The notes: a model not told the origin generated them from the letters alone. A stretch of 64,000 nt of DNA from Ewingella sp049889095 (GCA_049889095.1 JBLJFK010000006.1); one strand, 5' to 3'; positions 9,616 through 19,513 are shown, numbered from the stretch's first letter. Made by a program: numbers and translations.

Positions 9616-10485
9616 TCACGACAACTGTTTTTGCGGGCGGCGATAGGCCCAGATTATCACGATGACACCGATGACAATCATTGGAACGGAGAGGATCTGC
9701 CCCATGCTGAGGAAGCCGTCAAACAGGCCCAACTGTGCATCCGGTTGGCGGTAATGTTCAACGATAATACGGAAAGCACCGTAGCCAATCAGGAACAGAC
9801 CGGACACAGCCCCCATCGGGCGAGGCTTGCGGATGAACAGGTTGAGGATGATAAACAGCACCACGCCTTCAAGCAGCAATTCATACACCTGCGACGGGTG
9901 ACGAGGCAGAACACCATATTGATTCAGCAACGGCTGCAATGCAGGGTCAGCGGCGGCAATGGCGATATCCTCCTGACGTGAGCCAGGGAATAGCATCGCC
10001 CAAGGTACATCGGTGGTGACGCGGCCCCACAATTCTCCGTTAATGAAGTTACCCAAACGACCGGCCCCCAATCCAAACGGGATCAGCGGAGCAATAAAGT
10101 CGGAAACCTGGAAGAAAGTGCGCTTAGTGCGACGCGCAAACCACAGCATGACTACGATGACGCCAATCAAACCGCCGTGGAAGGACATACCGCCGTCCCA
10201 GACTTTGAATAAATAGAGCGGGTTTTCGAGGAACAAAGGCAAGTTATAAAACAGTACATAACCGATACGGCCACCGAGGAAAACACCGAGGAATCCGGCA
10301 TACAGTAGATTCTCAACTTCGTCTTTCGTCCAACCACTGCCCGGCTTGTTGGCACGGCGAACCGCCAGCCACATTGCGAAGACAAAACCGATCAGATACA
10401 TCAGACCATACCAGTGCAGAGAAACAGGTCCTACGGAGAATATGACCGGATCAAACTGGGGAAACGCCAGATAGCTGTTACGCAT
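9616..10485 (-). CDS. lgt: Prolipoprotein diacylglyceryl transferase
   Basis: This inner-membrane enzyme transfers diacylglycerol from phosphatidylglycerol to the lipobox cysteine of prolipoproteins. The protein is 289 residues with about seven membrane helices. The Lgt signature GAGRLGNFINGELWGR is present at about residues 140-155, and the HGG motif (MSFHGGLIG) lies near residue 103. It is co-directional with thyA and immediately upstream of it. Confidence 0.97.
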   Translation of the reverse strand: MRNSYLAFPQFDPVIFSVGPVSLHWYGLMYLIGFVFAMWLAVRRANKPGSGWTKDEVENLLYAGFLGVFLGGRIGYVLFYNLPLFLENPLYLFKVWDGGMSFHGGLIGVIVVMLWFARRTKRTFFQVSDFIAPLIPFGLGAGRLGNFINGELWGRVTTDVPWAMLFPGSRQEDIAIAAADPALQPLLNQYGVLPRHPSQVYELLLEGVVLFIILNLFIRKPRPMGAVSGLFLIGYGAFRIIVEHYRQPDAQLGLFDGFLSMGQILSVPMIVIGVIVIIWAYRRPQKQLS

Positions 10486-10659
10486 CTATCACCACAAATA
10501 GTTTATTGTTATCGCCCGGTTAGGGGTCAGCAGGGGCTGGATCATAGCACAGGCAGTGCTTGCCGCGGACAAGGCAGTTTGGAAAATTTCTGTAAAAAAA
10601 CGTCACATACCCTGCTCCCGGAACGGCCAATGCACGGGCACCTGAAGAATGTAGAGTAT

Positions 10660-12906
10660 TTATTTACCGCCGCGAATCAGACCACCCAACCCACGTCTTT
10701 CCATGAAAGCCGCGGTCATGTGGCGGACATCAGTCGTGAATTGCGCCTCAAGCGCTCTGCGGGCAAGTTCCTGTGCGTCTGCTAAGTCAATACGCCGCAA
10801 CAGGTATTTAATACGTGCAACGCTGCGGCCGTTCATGCTGAGGTTTCGATATCCCATGCCGGTTAGCAACAGTGCCCCCATCGGGTCACCGGCCATTTCA
10901 CCGCAAATGCTGAGGGGCAAATCGGCGATTTCGGCATCGGCCACGATCTGTTTTAGCACCCGCAGCATGGCCGGATGCAGGCTATCGTATAACCCGGCGA
11001 CCCGGGTATTATTACGGTCAACGGCCAGCAGATACTGTGTTAAGTCGTTAGTTCCAACGGAAAGAAAATCGACCCGTCCCGCGAGTGAAGGCAGCATGAA
11101 GATCATCGATGGCACTTCGATCATCACGCCAATACGCGTTTTAGGTAAGTCGTAACCGAGTTGTTCCTGCACCTCACGCGCTGCGCGATCGATTAGGCGG
11201 CGCGCCTCATCAATCTCTTCCAGGCTGGTGATCATCGGCAGCAGAATACCGAGGTTGCCAGTAGCCGCATTGGCCCGCAGCATGGCGCGAACCTGAATCA
11301 GGAAGATTTCCGGCTGGTCGAGGGTGATGCGGATACCGCGCCAGCCCAGACAAGGGTTCTCCTCACTGATTGGCATGTAGGGCAGTTGCTTGTCAGATCC
11401 AATATCCAGCGTACGCAAGGTCACTGGCTTGGTGGGAAATAGCTGCAACATCCCCTGATACTGCGCGACCTGTTCCTCTTCCGAAGGAAAACCACTTTGC
11501 AACATGAACGGAATTTCGGTGCGGTAGAGGCCCACGCCGTCAACGCGAGTGCCAAACAATTTTTCGTGATCGGCACTCAGACCCGCATTGAGCATCACCT
11601 GAACCCGCTCACCGGTTTTCATTGCCGCAGGTTGCTCAACGTCATCTTCCGCACGCTGACTCAGCTCCATCTCTTCGCTGATCAGCCGCTTATATTCGTT
11701 AACCAACACCGGCTCAGGATCGATCAGCAGTTCGCCACGGTAACCATCGACAATCAGTTGGCGCTGGTTGAGCAGCGATGGCTGAATATCTGCCCCCATA
11801 ATAGTTGGCACGCCCATGGCACGCACCAGGATCGCAGCGTGGGAGTTAGAGGCGCCGTCACGCACAACCACACCGGCCAGTCGGTCCTGAGGAACTTCAG
11901 CCAATAAGGTGGCGGTCAGTTCATCCGTTACCAGAATAAAACGCTCTGGCCACTGAGTATTGCCCTGAATAGTGTCATCAAGATGGAAAACTAACCGCAG
12001 TCCGAGCGCCCGCAGATCGCTACCGCGTTCTCGCATGTAAGTGTCTTGCAGGCTGGCAAACTGCGCGGCAAACTCCTCCACAACTTTTTTGACTGCCCAC
12101 TCCGCTACTGAGCCCTTATCAATTTCAGCGAAGAGCTCACGCTTAAGCCGTGCATCATTGAGCAAGTGTAAATAGAGGTCAAAAATGGCAGCACTTTCTT
12201 TCTGTGCGCTGGCGCTAAAACGTTTACTAAAACGACGGAACTCGGCACCCGCATCTTCCAGCGCGCGGGTCAGACGCTCACGTTCACGCACGGTGTCCAA
12301 CGTGGACGCCATATAGACCTGATCTAGCGAAGGTTGTGTGCTGTCCTGCCAGCCAGTACCAATAGCGACGCCGGGGGAAGCAGCCAACGCTTTAACACGG
12401 GTTTGACGAAAGCGGCCATAGAGTACGTTGAGCTGGGCCTGGGACAAAATGCCCGCTAGCTGGTTGGCAAGCGTAACCATGAAAGACTCTTCGCTTTCAT
12501 CGAATTGCCGGTGTTCACGCTGCTGGATAACCAGCACGCCGAGTAACTGGCGACGGTGAATGATCGGCACGCCGAGGAAGGATCGGAAGAGATCCTCTTT
12601 TACCTGGGGAATATATTTGAAGCTGGGGTGACTCTGCGCGTCGGCGAGGTTGATAGGTTCTGCCAGGCGCCCAACCAGCCCGACAATACCTTCGTCGAAT
12701 GCCAATGCAATAGTGCGCCCGCGAGGTTTTTTCAAACCTCGCGTCGCCATCAGGTAGTAACAACGGCGGTCATTGTCAGCGAGATAAACGGAACAAACTT
12801 CGGTATCCATCGCCAGGCAGGTTTCATTGACCAACACGTCCAGCGCATCATTCAGGCTGGACGTCATCGCTACCTTTTCAACAATTTCTCGCAAACGCGT
12901 GAGCAT
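10660..12906 (-). CDS. ptsP: EI-Ntr, phosphoenolpyruvate-protein phosphotransferase of the nitrogen PTS
   Basis: This is enzyme I of the nitrogen PTS: it takes phosphate from PEP and passes it to NPr and then EIIA-Ntr. The 748-residue protein has an N-terminal GAF domain (about 1-160), the PEP-utiliser swivelling domain with the active-site His356 in GASNSHAAILVRAMG, and the C-terminal TIM barrel with TLDIGSDKQLPYM, IGVMIEVPSMIF, VGTNDLTQY and ICGEMAGDP. The length equals E. coli PtsP. It lies 11 bases downstream of rppH, which indicates an operon. Confidence 0.97.
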   Translation of the reverse strand: MLTRLREIVEKVAMTSSLNDALDVLVNETCLAMDTEVCSVYLADNDRRCYYLMATRGLKKPRGRTIALAFDEGIVGLVGRLAEPINLADAQSHPSFKYIPQVKEDLFRSFLGVPIIHRRQLLGVLVIQQREHRQFDESEESFMVTLANQLAGILSQAQLNVLYGRFRQTRVKALAASPGVAIGTGWQDSTQPSLDQVYMASTLDTVRERERLTRALEDAGAEFRRFSKRFSASAQKESAAIFDLYLHLLNDARLKRELFAEIDKGSVAEWAVKKVVEEFAAQFASLQDTYMRERGSDLRALGLRLVFHLDDTIQGNTQWPERFILVTDELTATLLAEVPQDRLAGVVVRDGASNSHAAILVRAMGVPTIMGADIQPSLLNQRQLIVDGYRGELLIDPEPVLVNEYKRLISEEMELSQRAEDDVEQPAAMKTGERVQVMLNAGLSADHEKLFGTRVDGVGLYRTEIPFMLQSGFPSEEEQVAQYQGMLQLFPTKPVTLRTLDIGSDKQLPYMPISEENPCLGWRGIRITLDQPEIFLIQVRAMLRANAATGNLGILLPMITSLEEIDEARRLIDRAAREVQEQLGYDLPKTRIGVMIEVPSMIFMLPSLAGRVDFLSVGTNDLTQYLLAVDRNNTRVAGLYDSLHPAMLRVLKQIVADAEIADLPLSICGEMAGDPMGALLLTGMGYRNLSMNGRSVARIKYLLRRIDLADAQELARRALEAQFTTDVRHMTAAFMERRGLGGLIRGGK

Positions 12907-12917
12907 TTCTTCGTGAC

Positions 12918-13445
12918 TTAGCCTCTTTTACGGCGATAAACGGGCGACGTCCGGAGCATAGGAATTTCCTGCATTGGCATCACGGTCATGGAAAACTCCT
13001 TCATCACGCGACGGTAAACATCACGTTTGAATGACACGACCTGACGCACCGGATACCAGAAACTCACCCAGCGCCAACCATCAAATTCTGGCGTACTGCT
13101 GCGCTGCATGTTGATGTCTGCATCATTACACATCAATTGCAGCAGGAACCATTTTTGCTTTTGGCCGATACATACCGGCTTTGTATCCCAACGCACCAAA
13201 CGTTTTGGCAATTTATAGCGTAACCAGTTGCGGGTCGAAGCCAGAATACGCACATCTTTTCTGCCAAGCCCCACCTCTTCAAACAGCTCACGGTACATGG
13301 CCTGTTCAGCAGTTTCACCCGGGTTGATACCCCCTTGTGGAAACTGCCAGGAGTGCTGACCGTATCGTCTGGCCCATAAAACCTGGCCCTGCTTGTCACA
13401 GATTACGATACCAACATTCGGGCGGTAGCCATCATCATCGATCAC
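12918..13445 (-). CDS. rppH: RNA 5' pyrophosphohydrolase (Nudix)
   Basis: This enzyme removes pyrophosphate from triphosphorylated mRNA 5' ends and so triggers RNase E decay. The 175 residues (E. coli 176) begin MIDDDGYRPNVGIVI, and the Nudix box GX5EX7REUXEEXGU occupies residues 38-60 (GGINPGETAEQAMYRELFEE, then VGL). The C-terminus is rich in Arg and Lys, as in RppH. It is the first gene of the rppH-ptsP pair. The gene-free region upstream carries the DnaA-box cluster. Confidence 0.97.
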   Translation of the reverse strand: MIDDDGYRPNVGIVICDKQGQVLWARRYGQHSWQFPQGGINPGETAEQAMYRELFEEVGLGRKDVRILASTRNWLRYKLPKRLVRWDTKPVCIGQKQKWFLLQLMCNDADINMQRSSTPEFDGWRWVSFWYPVRQVVSFKRDVYRRVMKEFSMTVMPMQEIPMLRTSPVYRRKRG

Positions 13446-14139
13446 CGGACTACCTCGATAAGCTTAAAATCATAGATGTTCTGATTGTTTCATACTACCA
13501 ACAGGCGGTAAACCACTGCTTCGCCCCTATCTTCACGAATAAAAATGGGATAACTCACACGAAAAAGCAAAGTTATAAACAGGCAGCCTCATACAAGGGC
13601 GATTTTATTCACTTTTTCTGTGGATAGGTATGTGAAGAACTTCATGACAAGGGGGTAAAACTATTTTAAGCTTTTTCCTGTCCAGTTTTCATCATGATTT
13701 TAAATTGTTTAATTTCAATAAATTAAAAACAACCCACAGCTTCTCCACCGGGTTATTTTGTGGCTTTAACGGTACAGCGAGCGATCGCTGGCGAAAGATC
13801 AACCAACGACGTTTTTATCCACAGATAAAAGCGACCCATTGACTATTTATGGGGCAAAATGACAAAAAAACCCCACAGTCAAGCCTGTAAATCGAACCAG
13901 TGATCGTTATAAAGGTAGGTTATCCAGAAAATCTGTGGATAAGTAGGGGGAAGATCCTGTTCATTGTCCACTTCAACTGTGGGTTAACCTTAAATTATCC
14001 ATCAGCATTGCAGGACTTTTCGAAAAAAAAACCACGATAAATCATGCTATTATTAGGGGTAGTCGCGGGTATAACTTTTAATTTTGTCCAGTGTTTTTCC
14101 TGCGTATGAAAATCAACCAACTATTGCGGGACTTGCTGT
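13446..14139. other. Gene-free AT-rich region with clustered DnaA boxes (candidate DARS2 locus)
   Basis: About 690 bases between rppH and mutH hold no convincing gene. The sequence shows two perfect DnaA boxes, TTATCCACA at 13815-13823 and TGTGGATAA (opposite orientation) at 13934-13942. There are also near matches TGTGGATAG at 13619-13627, TTATCCAGA at 13920-13928 and TTATCCATC at 13995-14003. From memory, the E. coli DnaA-reactivating sequence DARS2 lies in the intergenic region beside mutH in this same gene neighbourhood. I infer that this is the orthologous site. The promoters of rppH and mutH must also lie here. Confidence 0.65.
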
Positions 14140-14826
14140 ATGTCAATTCCACTGCCCATTATCGACCCACCCCACGACGAACAAGCGTTGCTGGCCCGCG
14201 CGCAATCGCTGGCGGGTTATTCTCTTGGGGGATTAGCTGAGCACGCAAATCTGGCTATCCCGCCAGATTTGAAACGCGAAAAAGGCTGGGTCGGCATGTT
14301 GCTGGAGGTCTATTTGGGTGCAATGGCAGGCAGTAAACCTGAGCAGGATTTCGCCGAAATCGGCATAGAGCTTAAAACCATCCCGATTGATGCCACCGGC
14401 AAACCGCTGGAGACCACCTTTGTATGCGTCGCGCCTCTGACCGGCAACAGCGGAGTGACATGGGAAAGTAGCCATGTCCGGCATAAACTGGCCCGCGTAC
14501 TCTGGATCCCGGTGGAGGGAGAGCGTCAGATCCCACTTTCAGAAAGAAGAATTGGCACCCCCCTGCTTTGGAGCCCTTCCGCTGAGGAGGAACAACAGCT
14601 GCGTCTGGACTGGGAAGAGTTGATGGATTTGATCGTACTGGGAAAAGTCGAAACAATTACCGCGCGTCACGGCGAGGTGTTGCAGCTGCGCCCGAAAGGC
14701 GCTAATAGTAAAGCGTTGACTGAAGCCATCGGCGAATTTGGTCAACCCATAATGACTCTGCCGCGCGGTTTTTACCTCAAAAAGAGTTTTACCGGACCTT
14801 TGCTGGCGCGACATTTTCTGCTTTAG
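14140..14826 (+). CDS. mutH: DNA mismatch repair endonuclease MutH
   Basis: MutH nicks the unmethylated strand at hemimethylated GATC sites when activated by MutL. The protein is 228 residues (E. coli 229). The catalytic triad of the restriction-enzyme fold is intact: Asp70, Glu77 and Lys79 in EQDFAEIGIELKTIP. Conserved segments VAPLTGNSGVTWE, IVLGKVETITARHGE and LPRGFYLKKSF follow. Its presence implies a Dam-methylating host. It is transcribed away from rppH. Confidence 0.98.
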   Translation: MSIPLPIIDPPHDEQALLARAQSLAGYSLGGLAEHANLAIPPDLKREKGWVGMLLEVYLGAMAGSKPEQDFAEIGIELKTIPIDATGKPLETTFVCVAPLTGNSGVTWESSHVRHKLARVLWIPVEGERQIPLSERRIGTPLLWSPSAEEEQQLRLDWEELMDLIVLGKVETITARHGEVLQLRPKGANSKALTEAIGEFGQPIMTLPRGFYLKKSFTGPLLARHFLL

Positions 14827-14934
14827 TTGATCGTTGATATTTTAAACAAATAAAAGACATTTTTTACCTAACCTCAACCAGAGGTTTTGCTACGCTAATA
14901 ACTGTTTTAACAAGCCCATAATTAAGGAAAAGCA

Positions 14935-15153
14935 ATGAAGAAAGGCTTATTGATGATCAGCGCCGCGCTGATAGTAGTTGGTCTGGCCGGTTGTGCCAGT
15001 GATTATGTCATCTCAACCAAAGACGGCAGCATGATCCTGACAGACGGCAAACCTAAACTGGATAAATCAACCGGGTTATTGAGCTATACCGATGATCAAG
15101 GTAATGAACGTCAAATCAACAATGACAACGTCAGCCAGGTCATGAAACGCTAA
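14935..15153 (+). CDS. ygdR: YgdR/YgdI family small lipoprotein
   Basis: A 72-residue lipoprotein, the same length as E. coli YgdR. The signal peptide MKKGLLMISAALIVVGLAGC ends in lipobox LAGC with Cys20. The mature part (SDYVISTKDGSMILTDGKPK) matches the small SH3-like DUF903 fold. AAGGAAAAGC lies just upstream of the ATG. Its function is unknown. In E. coli ygdQ separates mutH from ygdR; here it is absent. A strong terminator follows at 15180. Confidence 0.92.
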   Translation: MKKGLLMISAALIVVGLAGCASDYVISTKDGSMILTDGKPKLDKSTGLLSYTDDQGNERQINNDNVSQVMKR

Positions 15154-15179
15154 GCGCTGTCAGAAAAGACTTTCATAGT

Positions 15180-15222
15180 GAAATACCCGCGGCGAGTCCA
15201 CTGCGGGTATTTCAGCTTTTTA
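15180..15222 (+). terminator. Rho-independent terminator after ygdR
   Basis: A perfect 11-bp stem, GAAATACCCGC at 15180-15190 paired with GCGGGTATTTC at 15203-15213, is followed by AGCTTTTTATT. The remaining ~230 bases to tas show no recognisable feature. Confidence 0.85.
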
Positions 15223-15456
15223 TTAACTCCAGCCTCACCATTTCCAGCCCAACTCAGCTTGCCACTTCCCCCATCCGCATCGCTTGTATATAGTCAGATA
15301 TCGTCTCTGACGCACAGACAACGGTTTAAAACCGATAACGTCTTAACTTTAAAATAGATACCGTCCCTGAAAGAAATATCACGCTTGAAAGATATATAAA
15401 GTCAGTTAAGGCACTTTTTATCAGCCTGACATCCTCAAAAGTAAGGAAGACCGGCA

Positions 15457-16497
15457 ATGCAATATCACCGTATACCCCACAGTTCTTTAGAAGTGAGCTT
15501 ACTGGGACTTGGCACCATGACATTTGGTGAACAGAACAGCGAAGCCGAAGCCCACCAACAGCTGGATTACGCCGTCGCTGCGGGCATCAATCTGATTGAT
15601 ACGGCAGAAATGTATCCGGTGCCACCGAGTCCGCAAACCCAGGGTCTTACCGAAAGCTATATTGGCAGTTGGCTAAAAGCCCGCGGTAACCGCGAAAAGA
15701 TCGTGCTGGCCAGTAAGGTTTCCGGGCCTTCACGTGGCAGCGACAACGCCATCCGTCCAGATCAATACCTGGATCGCAAGAACATCCGGGCAGCGCTCGA
15801 TGCCAGCCTAAAACGTCTGAATACCGACTATCTGGATCTCTATCAACTGCACTGGCCGCAGCGCCCAGCGAATTTCTTCGGAAAATTGGGTTATCAATAC
15901 ACAGACGACAGCTCACCGGTCACCATTCTGGAAACGCTGGAAGCACTGAATGAACAGGTACGTGCCGGGAAAATTCGTTACATTGGCGTATCAAATGAAA
16001 CGCCATGGGGTGTGATGCGTTATCTGCAACTGGCAGAAAAACACGATCTTCCGCGCATTGTGTCGATTCAAAACCCCTACAGTCTGCTAAACCGCAGTTT
16101 TGAGATTGGTCTGGCAGAGATTAGCCAACATGAAGGCGTAGAGCTACTGGCCTACTCCAGCCTGGCTTTCGGTACGCTGAGCGGCAAATACCTCAACGGT
16201 GCGAAACCAGCGAATGCGCGTAATACGCTCTTCAGCCGTTTTACCCGCTACTCTTCGCCGCAGTCTGAAGCCGCTGTAGCCGAATATGTGGCGCTGGCGA
16301 AAAAACACAGTCTGGACCCATCACAGATGGCGCTGGCATTTGTTCGTCAACAACCTTTTGTCGCCAGTACCTTGCTCGGCGCGACATCACTGGAGCAGTT
16401 AAAGATCAACATCGACAGCCAGAATCTGACGCTGGATCAGGACGTGCTTAACTCGTTGGAAGAGATCCACAAGCGTTTCACCATTCCTGCTCCATAA
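15457..16497 (+). CDS. tas: Tas family NADP(H)-dependent aldo-keto reductase
   Basis: A cytoplasmic aldo-keto reductase of 346 residues, the family length. It begins MQYHRIPHSSLEVSLLGLGTMTFGEQ and keeps the catalytic residues: Asp in NLIDTAEMYPVP, the Tyr in that same segment, Lys in VLASKVSG and His in LYQLHWPQRP. The C-terminal cofactor-binding part (QPFVASTLLGATSLEQLK) is typical. In E. coli Tas was found as a suppressor of tyrosine auxotrophy; the natural substrate is uncertain. A terminator follows. Confidence 0.93.
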   Translation: MQYHRIPHSSLEVSLLGLGTMTFGEQNSEAEAHQQLDYAVAAGINLIDTAEMYPVPPSPQTQGLTESYIGSWLKARGNREKIVLASKVSGPSRGSDNAIRPDQYLDRKNIRAALDASLKRLNTDYLDLYQLHWPQRPANFFGKLGYQYTDDSSPVTILETLEALNEQVRAGKIRYIGVSNETPWGVMRYLQLAEKHDLPRIVSIQNPYSLLNRSFEIGLAEISQHEGVELLAYSSLAFGTLSGKYLNGAKPANARNTLFSRFTRYSSPQSEAAVAEYVALAKKHSLDPSQMALAFVRQQPFVASTLLGATSLEQLKINIDSQNLTLDQDVLNSLEEIHKRFTIPAP

Positions 16498-16517
16498 TAC
16501 CGATAAGTAAACAATAA

Positions 16518-16566
16518 AAAGGCGCGGTGTTGGTCAGAGTGACTGACGACACCGCGCCTTTTTTTG
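16518..16566 (+). terminator. Rho-independent terminator after tas
   Basis: The stem GGCGCGGTGT (16521-16530) pairs with ACACCGCGCC (16549-16558) and is followed by seven T residues. The inner part TCAGAGTGACTGA also pairs, giving a long hairpin. Confidence 0.88.
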
Positions 16567-16754
16567 GCGCTTTCATGCAATATCATGATTTCGGACATAT
16601 ATTACGCCGCCCTCACTATCTATTATCGTTGAACGGTCGGTGCACCTCTAACAATGCAGATCGCATTGATCACAGAATAAAGACATTCGTTAATCTCAGA
16701 TCACTGCCCCAACTTTTCTGAGATGTTGATTATCTCTGGAAGAGTGAAAATATT

Positions 16755-18227
16755 ATGGATCGGATGACCCCGCTGAAACCTGTTCCTTCCCTTATCGCCA
16801 TAGTCATTACGCTGACTATCTGGTTTGTTATTCCGCACCCTCAGGATGTAACCCCCAACGCATGGCATCTGTTGGCGTTGTTTGTCGGTACTATCGCAGC
16901 AATTATTGGCAAAGCCTTGCCTATCGGCGCTATTTCAATCGTTGCTATTGCGCTGGTTGCCTTAACCGGTGTGACCAACCCTGGCAAACCATCAGCCGCA
17001 TTGAATGATGCGTTAAGCGGTTTCTCCAATAATCTTATCTGGTTGATTGGTATTGCGATCATGCTATCGCAAAGTTTGAGTAAAACAGGACTGGGTTCGC
17101 GTATCAGTTACTATTTTATATCTCTGTTTGGTAAAAGTACGTTAGGTATCGCCTACTCGCTGGCAATTGCCGAAGTCATGCTGGCACCGGTAACACCCAG
17201 TAATACTGCACGGGGCGGCGGTATTATTCACCCGATTATGCGCTCTATCGCCGACAGCTTTGATTCAAAACCGGAGCCAGGATCGACTGAAAAGATGGGG
17301 CGTTATTTAGCGCTGGTTGGCTACAACATCAACCCTATTACATCAGCAATGTTTATTACTGCGACGGCCCCTAATCCTTTGATTGTCAATTTGATAATGC
17401 AAGAGACGGGCTCAAGCTTTCAGCTCACCTGGGGAATGTGGGCAATCGCGGCGCTGGTGCCCGCACTCATTTCGTTGATTGTGGTTCCGCTGGTCATTTA
17501 TTGGCTTTATCCGCCGGAGATCAAAAAAACGCCGAATGCACAGTTTTTTGCCAAAGAAAGAATACGCGAATTGGGGCCCGTTTCCCTGCCGGAAAAAATC
17601 ACGCTGTCAGCATTTGGTTTGCTATTGTCATTGTGGGCTGGCGTTCCGGCCTTCTTTTTGGGTAGCGCATGGGCGATAGACCCCACAACGGCGGCTTTTA
17701 TAGGGCTGTCTATCCTACTCGTCACAGGCGTACTAAGCTGGGATGATTTACTAAAAAATAAAAGTGCATGGGACACGATAATCTGGTTCGCTGCGCTGGT
17801 AATGATGGCAACGTTCCTCGGTAAGCTTGGTTTGATTCGCTGGCTTTCACTGAGTGTGGGGGGCGCAATTGATAACTTAGGCATCGGCTGGATTGGTGGC
17901 ACCATTTTACTGGTTTTGGTCTACGTTTATTCGCACTACTTCTTTGCCAGCACCACCGCACATATTACCGCCATGTTTGCCGCCTTCTTCACCGCAGGTC
18001 TGGCTCTGGGTGCTCCTCCTGCATTCTTAGGCTTAATTTTGGCGTTCTCTTCCTCTCTGATGATGTCCCTGACCCACTACGGCACCGGCACGGCACCCAT
18101 CATCTTCGGCTCAGGTTATGTCACGCTGACTGAATGGTGGAAAGCCGGATTGATCCTCAGCGTGATCAACCTGGTTATCTGGATCACCGCGGGGGGATTA
18201 TGGTGGAAATTGCTGGGGTACTGGTAA
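16755..18227 (+). CDS. DASS-family anion (dicarboxylate/2-oxoglutarate-type) transporter
   Basis: An inner-membrane transporter of 490 residues with about 12-14 hydrophobic helices, of the divalent anion:sodium symporter family (CitT/TtdT/YflS-like). Family signatures are visible: two SNT-type motifs, TPSNTARGGGI near residue 150 and HYFFASTTAHITAMF near residue 400, and a C-terminal SLTHYGTGTAPIIFGSGY. GGAAGAG lies 9 bases before the ATG. Substrate cannot be read from sequence; malate, succinate, citrate, tartrate or 2-oxoglutarate are the family range. It is an insertion relative to E. coli, where tas is followed by lplT. Confidence 0.85.
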   Translation: MDRMTPLKPVPSLIAIVITLTIWFVIPHPQDVTPNAWHLLALFVGTIAAIIGKALPIGAISIVAIALVALTGVTNPGKPSAALNDALSGFSNNLIWLIGIAIMLSQSLSKTGLGSRISYYFISLFGKSTLGIAYSLAIAEVMLAPVTPSNTARGGGIIHPIMRSIADSFDSKPEPGSTEKMGRYLALVGYNINPITSAMFITATAPNPLIVNLIMQETGSSFQLTWGMWAIAALVPALISLIVVPLVIYWLYPPEIKKTPNAQFFAKERIRELGPVSLPEKITLSAFGLLLSLWAGVPAFFLGSAWAIDPTTAAFIGLSILLVTGVLSWDDLLKNKSAWDTIIWFAALVMMATFLGKLGLIRWLSLSVGGAIDNLGIGWIGGTILLVLVYVYSHYFFASTTAHITAMFAAFFTAGLALGAPPAFLGLILAFSSSLMMSLTHYGTGTAPIIFGSGYVTLTEWWKAGLILSVINLVIWITAGGLWWKLLGYW

Positions 18228-18248
18228 AAAGGGGGGATAGCTGGCATT

Positions 18249-18278
18249 AAAAAAAGAACCTCACGTTGAGTGAGGTTC
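18249..18278 (-). terminator. Terminator of the aas-lplT operon, possibly bidirectional
   Basis: The stem GAACCTCAC/GTGAGGTTC (18256-18278) has a 5-base loop. On the minus strand it is followed by a run of eight T, giving a strong terminator 30 bases past the lplT stop. It may also slow transcription arriving from the DASS gene. Confidence 0.88.
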
Positions 18279-18307
18279 AGATTGGTTGAAAATGAGGTGA
18301 AAACGTA

Positions 18308-19513
18308 TTACGCCCGGTGCTTTTGCATCACCTGCCACACCCACAGCGCGGTAATGGCGAGAGCGAAGACCACGCCGAAGCCGATACCAATGCCGACCAC
18401 CGGCACGCCTGCCATGACCACCAGTGAATATAAGCCAAGCATCAGCAACATAGCGGTGTTCTCGCCGAGATTCTGCACCGCAATCGCGTTACCCGCGCCG
18501 ACCGACTCTTTGCCGCGATGCTGCAACAACGCATTCAGTGGCACCACAAAGAATCCGCCGAGGACCCCGACAATCACCAGCAACAAGTAACTGTTCATCA
18601 TGCTGGTTTGCACGGCGAAAATAATGACCGCGACACCAATCGCCACGCCGGCGGGCAGACAACGCTTGACTGTTTTGAGGGTGATCAATTTGGCCGCCGC
18701 AGCGGCACCAAAGACGATACCGATCGCCACCATGGCGTTAAGCAGCGTCGGAGTTTTGTTGTCAGTAATACCGAGCGCCACCGGCACCCACAGTACCAGC
18801 AGGAAACGCAGCGTGACGCCCGCACCCCAGAACAGGCTGGTACCGACCAGTGAGAAACGAGTTTCTCCATCATTCCACAAAATACGGCAGGCGCGGAAGA
18901 AGGTACCGGTCATGACTTTCGGACGCCAGGACTGCCCCGGACGGGCCGCCGCAAGGTTTGGAATAAACCAGTTCGCCACCACTGCTGCCGCGTAGGCCAG
19001 CACGCAGACACTCAGCGCGGCCAGAATATTCCAGTCGGCCAGTGCCCCCCCTGCCACCGAGCCCAGCAAAATAGCGGCGATAGTTGACGCTTCCATCAGA
19101 CCGTTGGCTTTCACCAACTGTTCACCTGCGGTAATTTCACCAAGGATGCCGTACTTAGCGGGTGAATAAGCTGCCGCACCAACCCCGACCAATGTATAAC
19201 CGAGGAACGGGTTCAGTCCGGCGCAAATGACGGCCGCGCCGGCCAGTTTGAGAATATTGGCAAACATCATCACCCTGCCCTTGGCAAAGCTGTCGGCGAA
19301 CTGGCCAACAAACGGCGCGAGAATGATGTAAGTGGCGACGAAAGCCATTTGTAAAATGGGCTGACTCCAGTCGGGATAGAGCTGTTGCTTAATCAACGCC
19401 AGTGCAGCAAACAGCAGCGCATTATCGCCGAAGGCTGACAGGAACTGCGCCACGATCACCGCGGTCATACTGCGCGACATCAGGGGGGATTTTGCAGGTA
19501 AAGGCTGGGTCAT
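18308..19513 (-). CDS. lplT: Lysophospholipid transporter LplT
   Basis: An MFS-type inner-membrane protein of 401 residues that flips lysophosphatidylethanolamine inward for re-acylation by Aas. Twelve hydrophobic helices are apparent. The N-terminus MSRSMTAVIVAQFLSAFGDN and the loop YSPAKYGILGEI are typical of LplT. The start overlaps the aas stop by 4 bases (ATGA), so the pair is translationally coupled. Order and orientation are as in E. coli. Confidence 0.94.
   Translation of the reverse strand: MTQPLPAKSPLMSRSMTAVIVAQFLSAFGDNALLFAALALIKQQLYPDWSQPILQMAFVATYIILAPFVGQFADSFAKGRVMMFANILKLAGAAVICAGLNPFLGYTLVGVGAAAYSPAKYGILGEITAGEQLVKANGLMEASTIAAILLGSVAGGALADWNILAALSVCVLAYAAAVVANWFIPNLAAARPGQSWRPKVMTGTFFRACRILWNDGETRFSLVGTSLFWGAGVTLRFLLVLWVPVALGITDNKTPTLLNAMVAIGIVFGAAAAAKLITLKTVKRCLPAGVAIGVAVIIFAVQTSMMNSYLLLVIVGVLGGFFVVPLNALLQHRGKESVGAGNAIAVQNLGENTAMLLMLGLYSLVVMAGVPVVGIGIGFGVVFALAITALWVWQVMQKHRA

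Noticed and set aside
14233..14814. Minus-strand frames across mutH
   Set aside because: Shadows of mutH, whose catalytic residues and length are complete on the plus strand.
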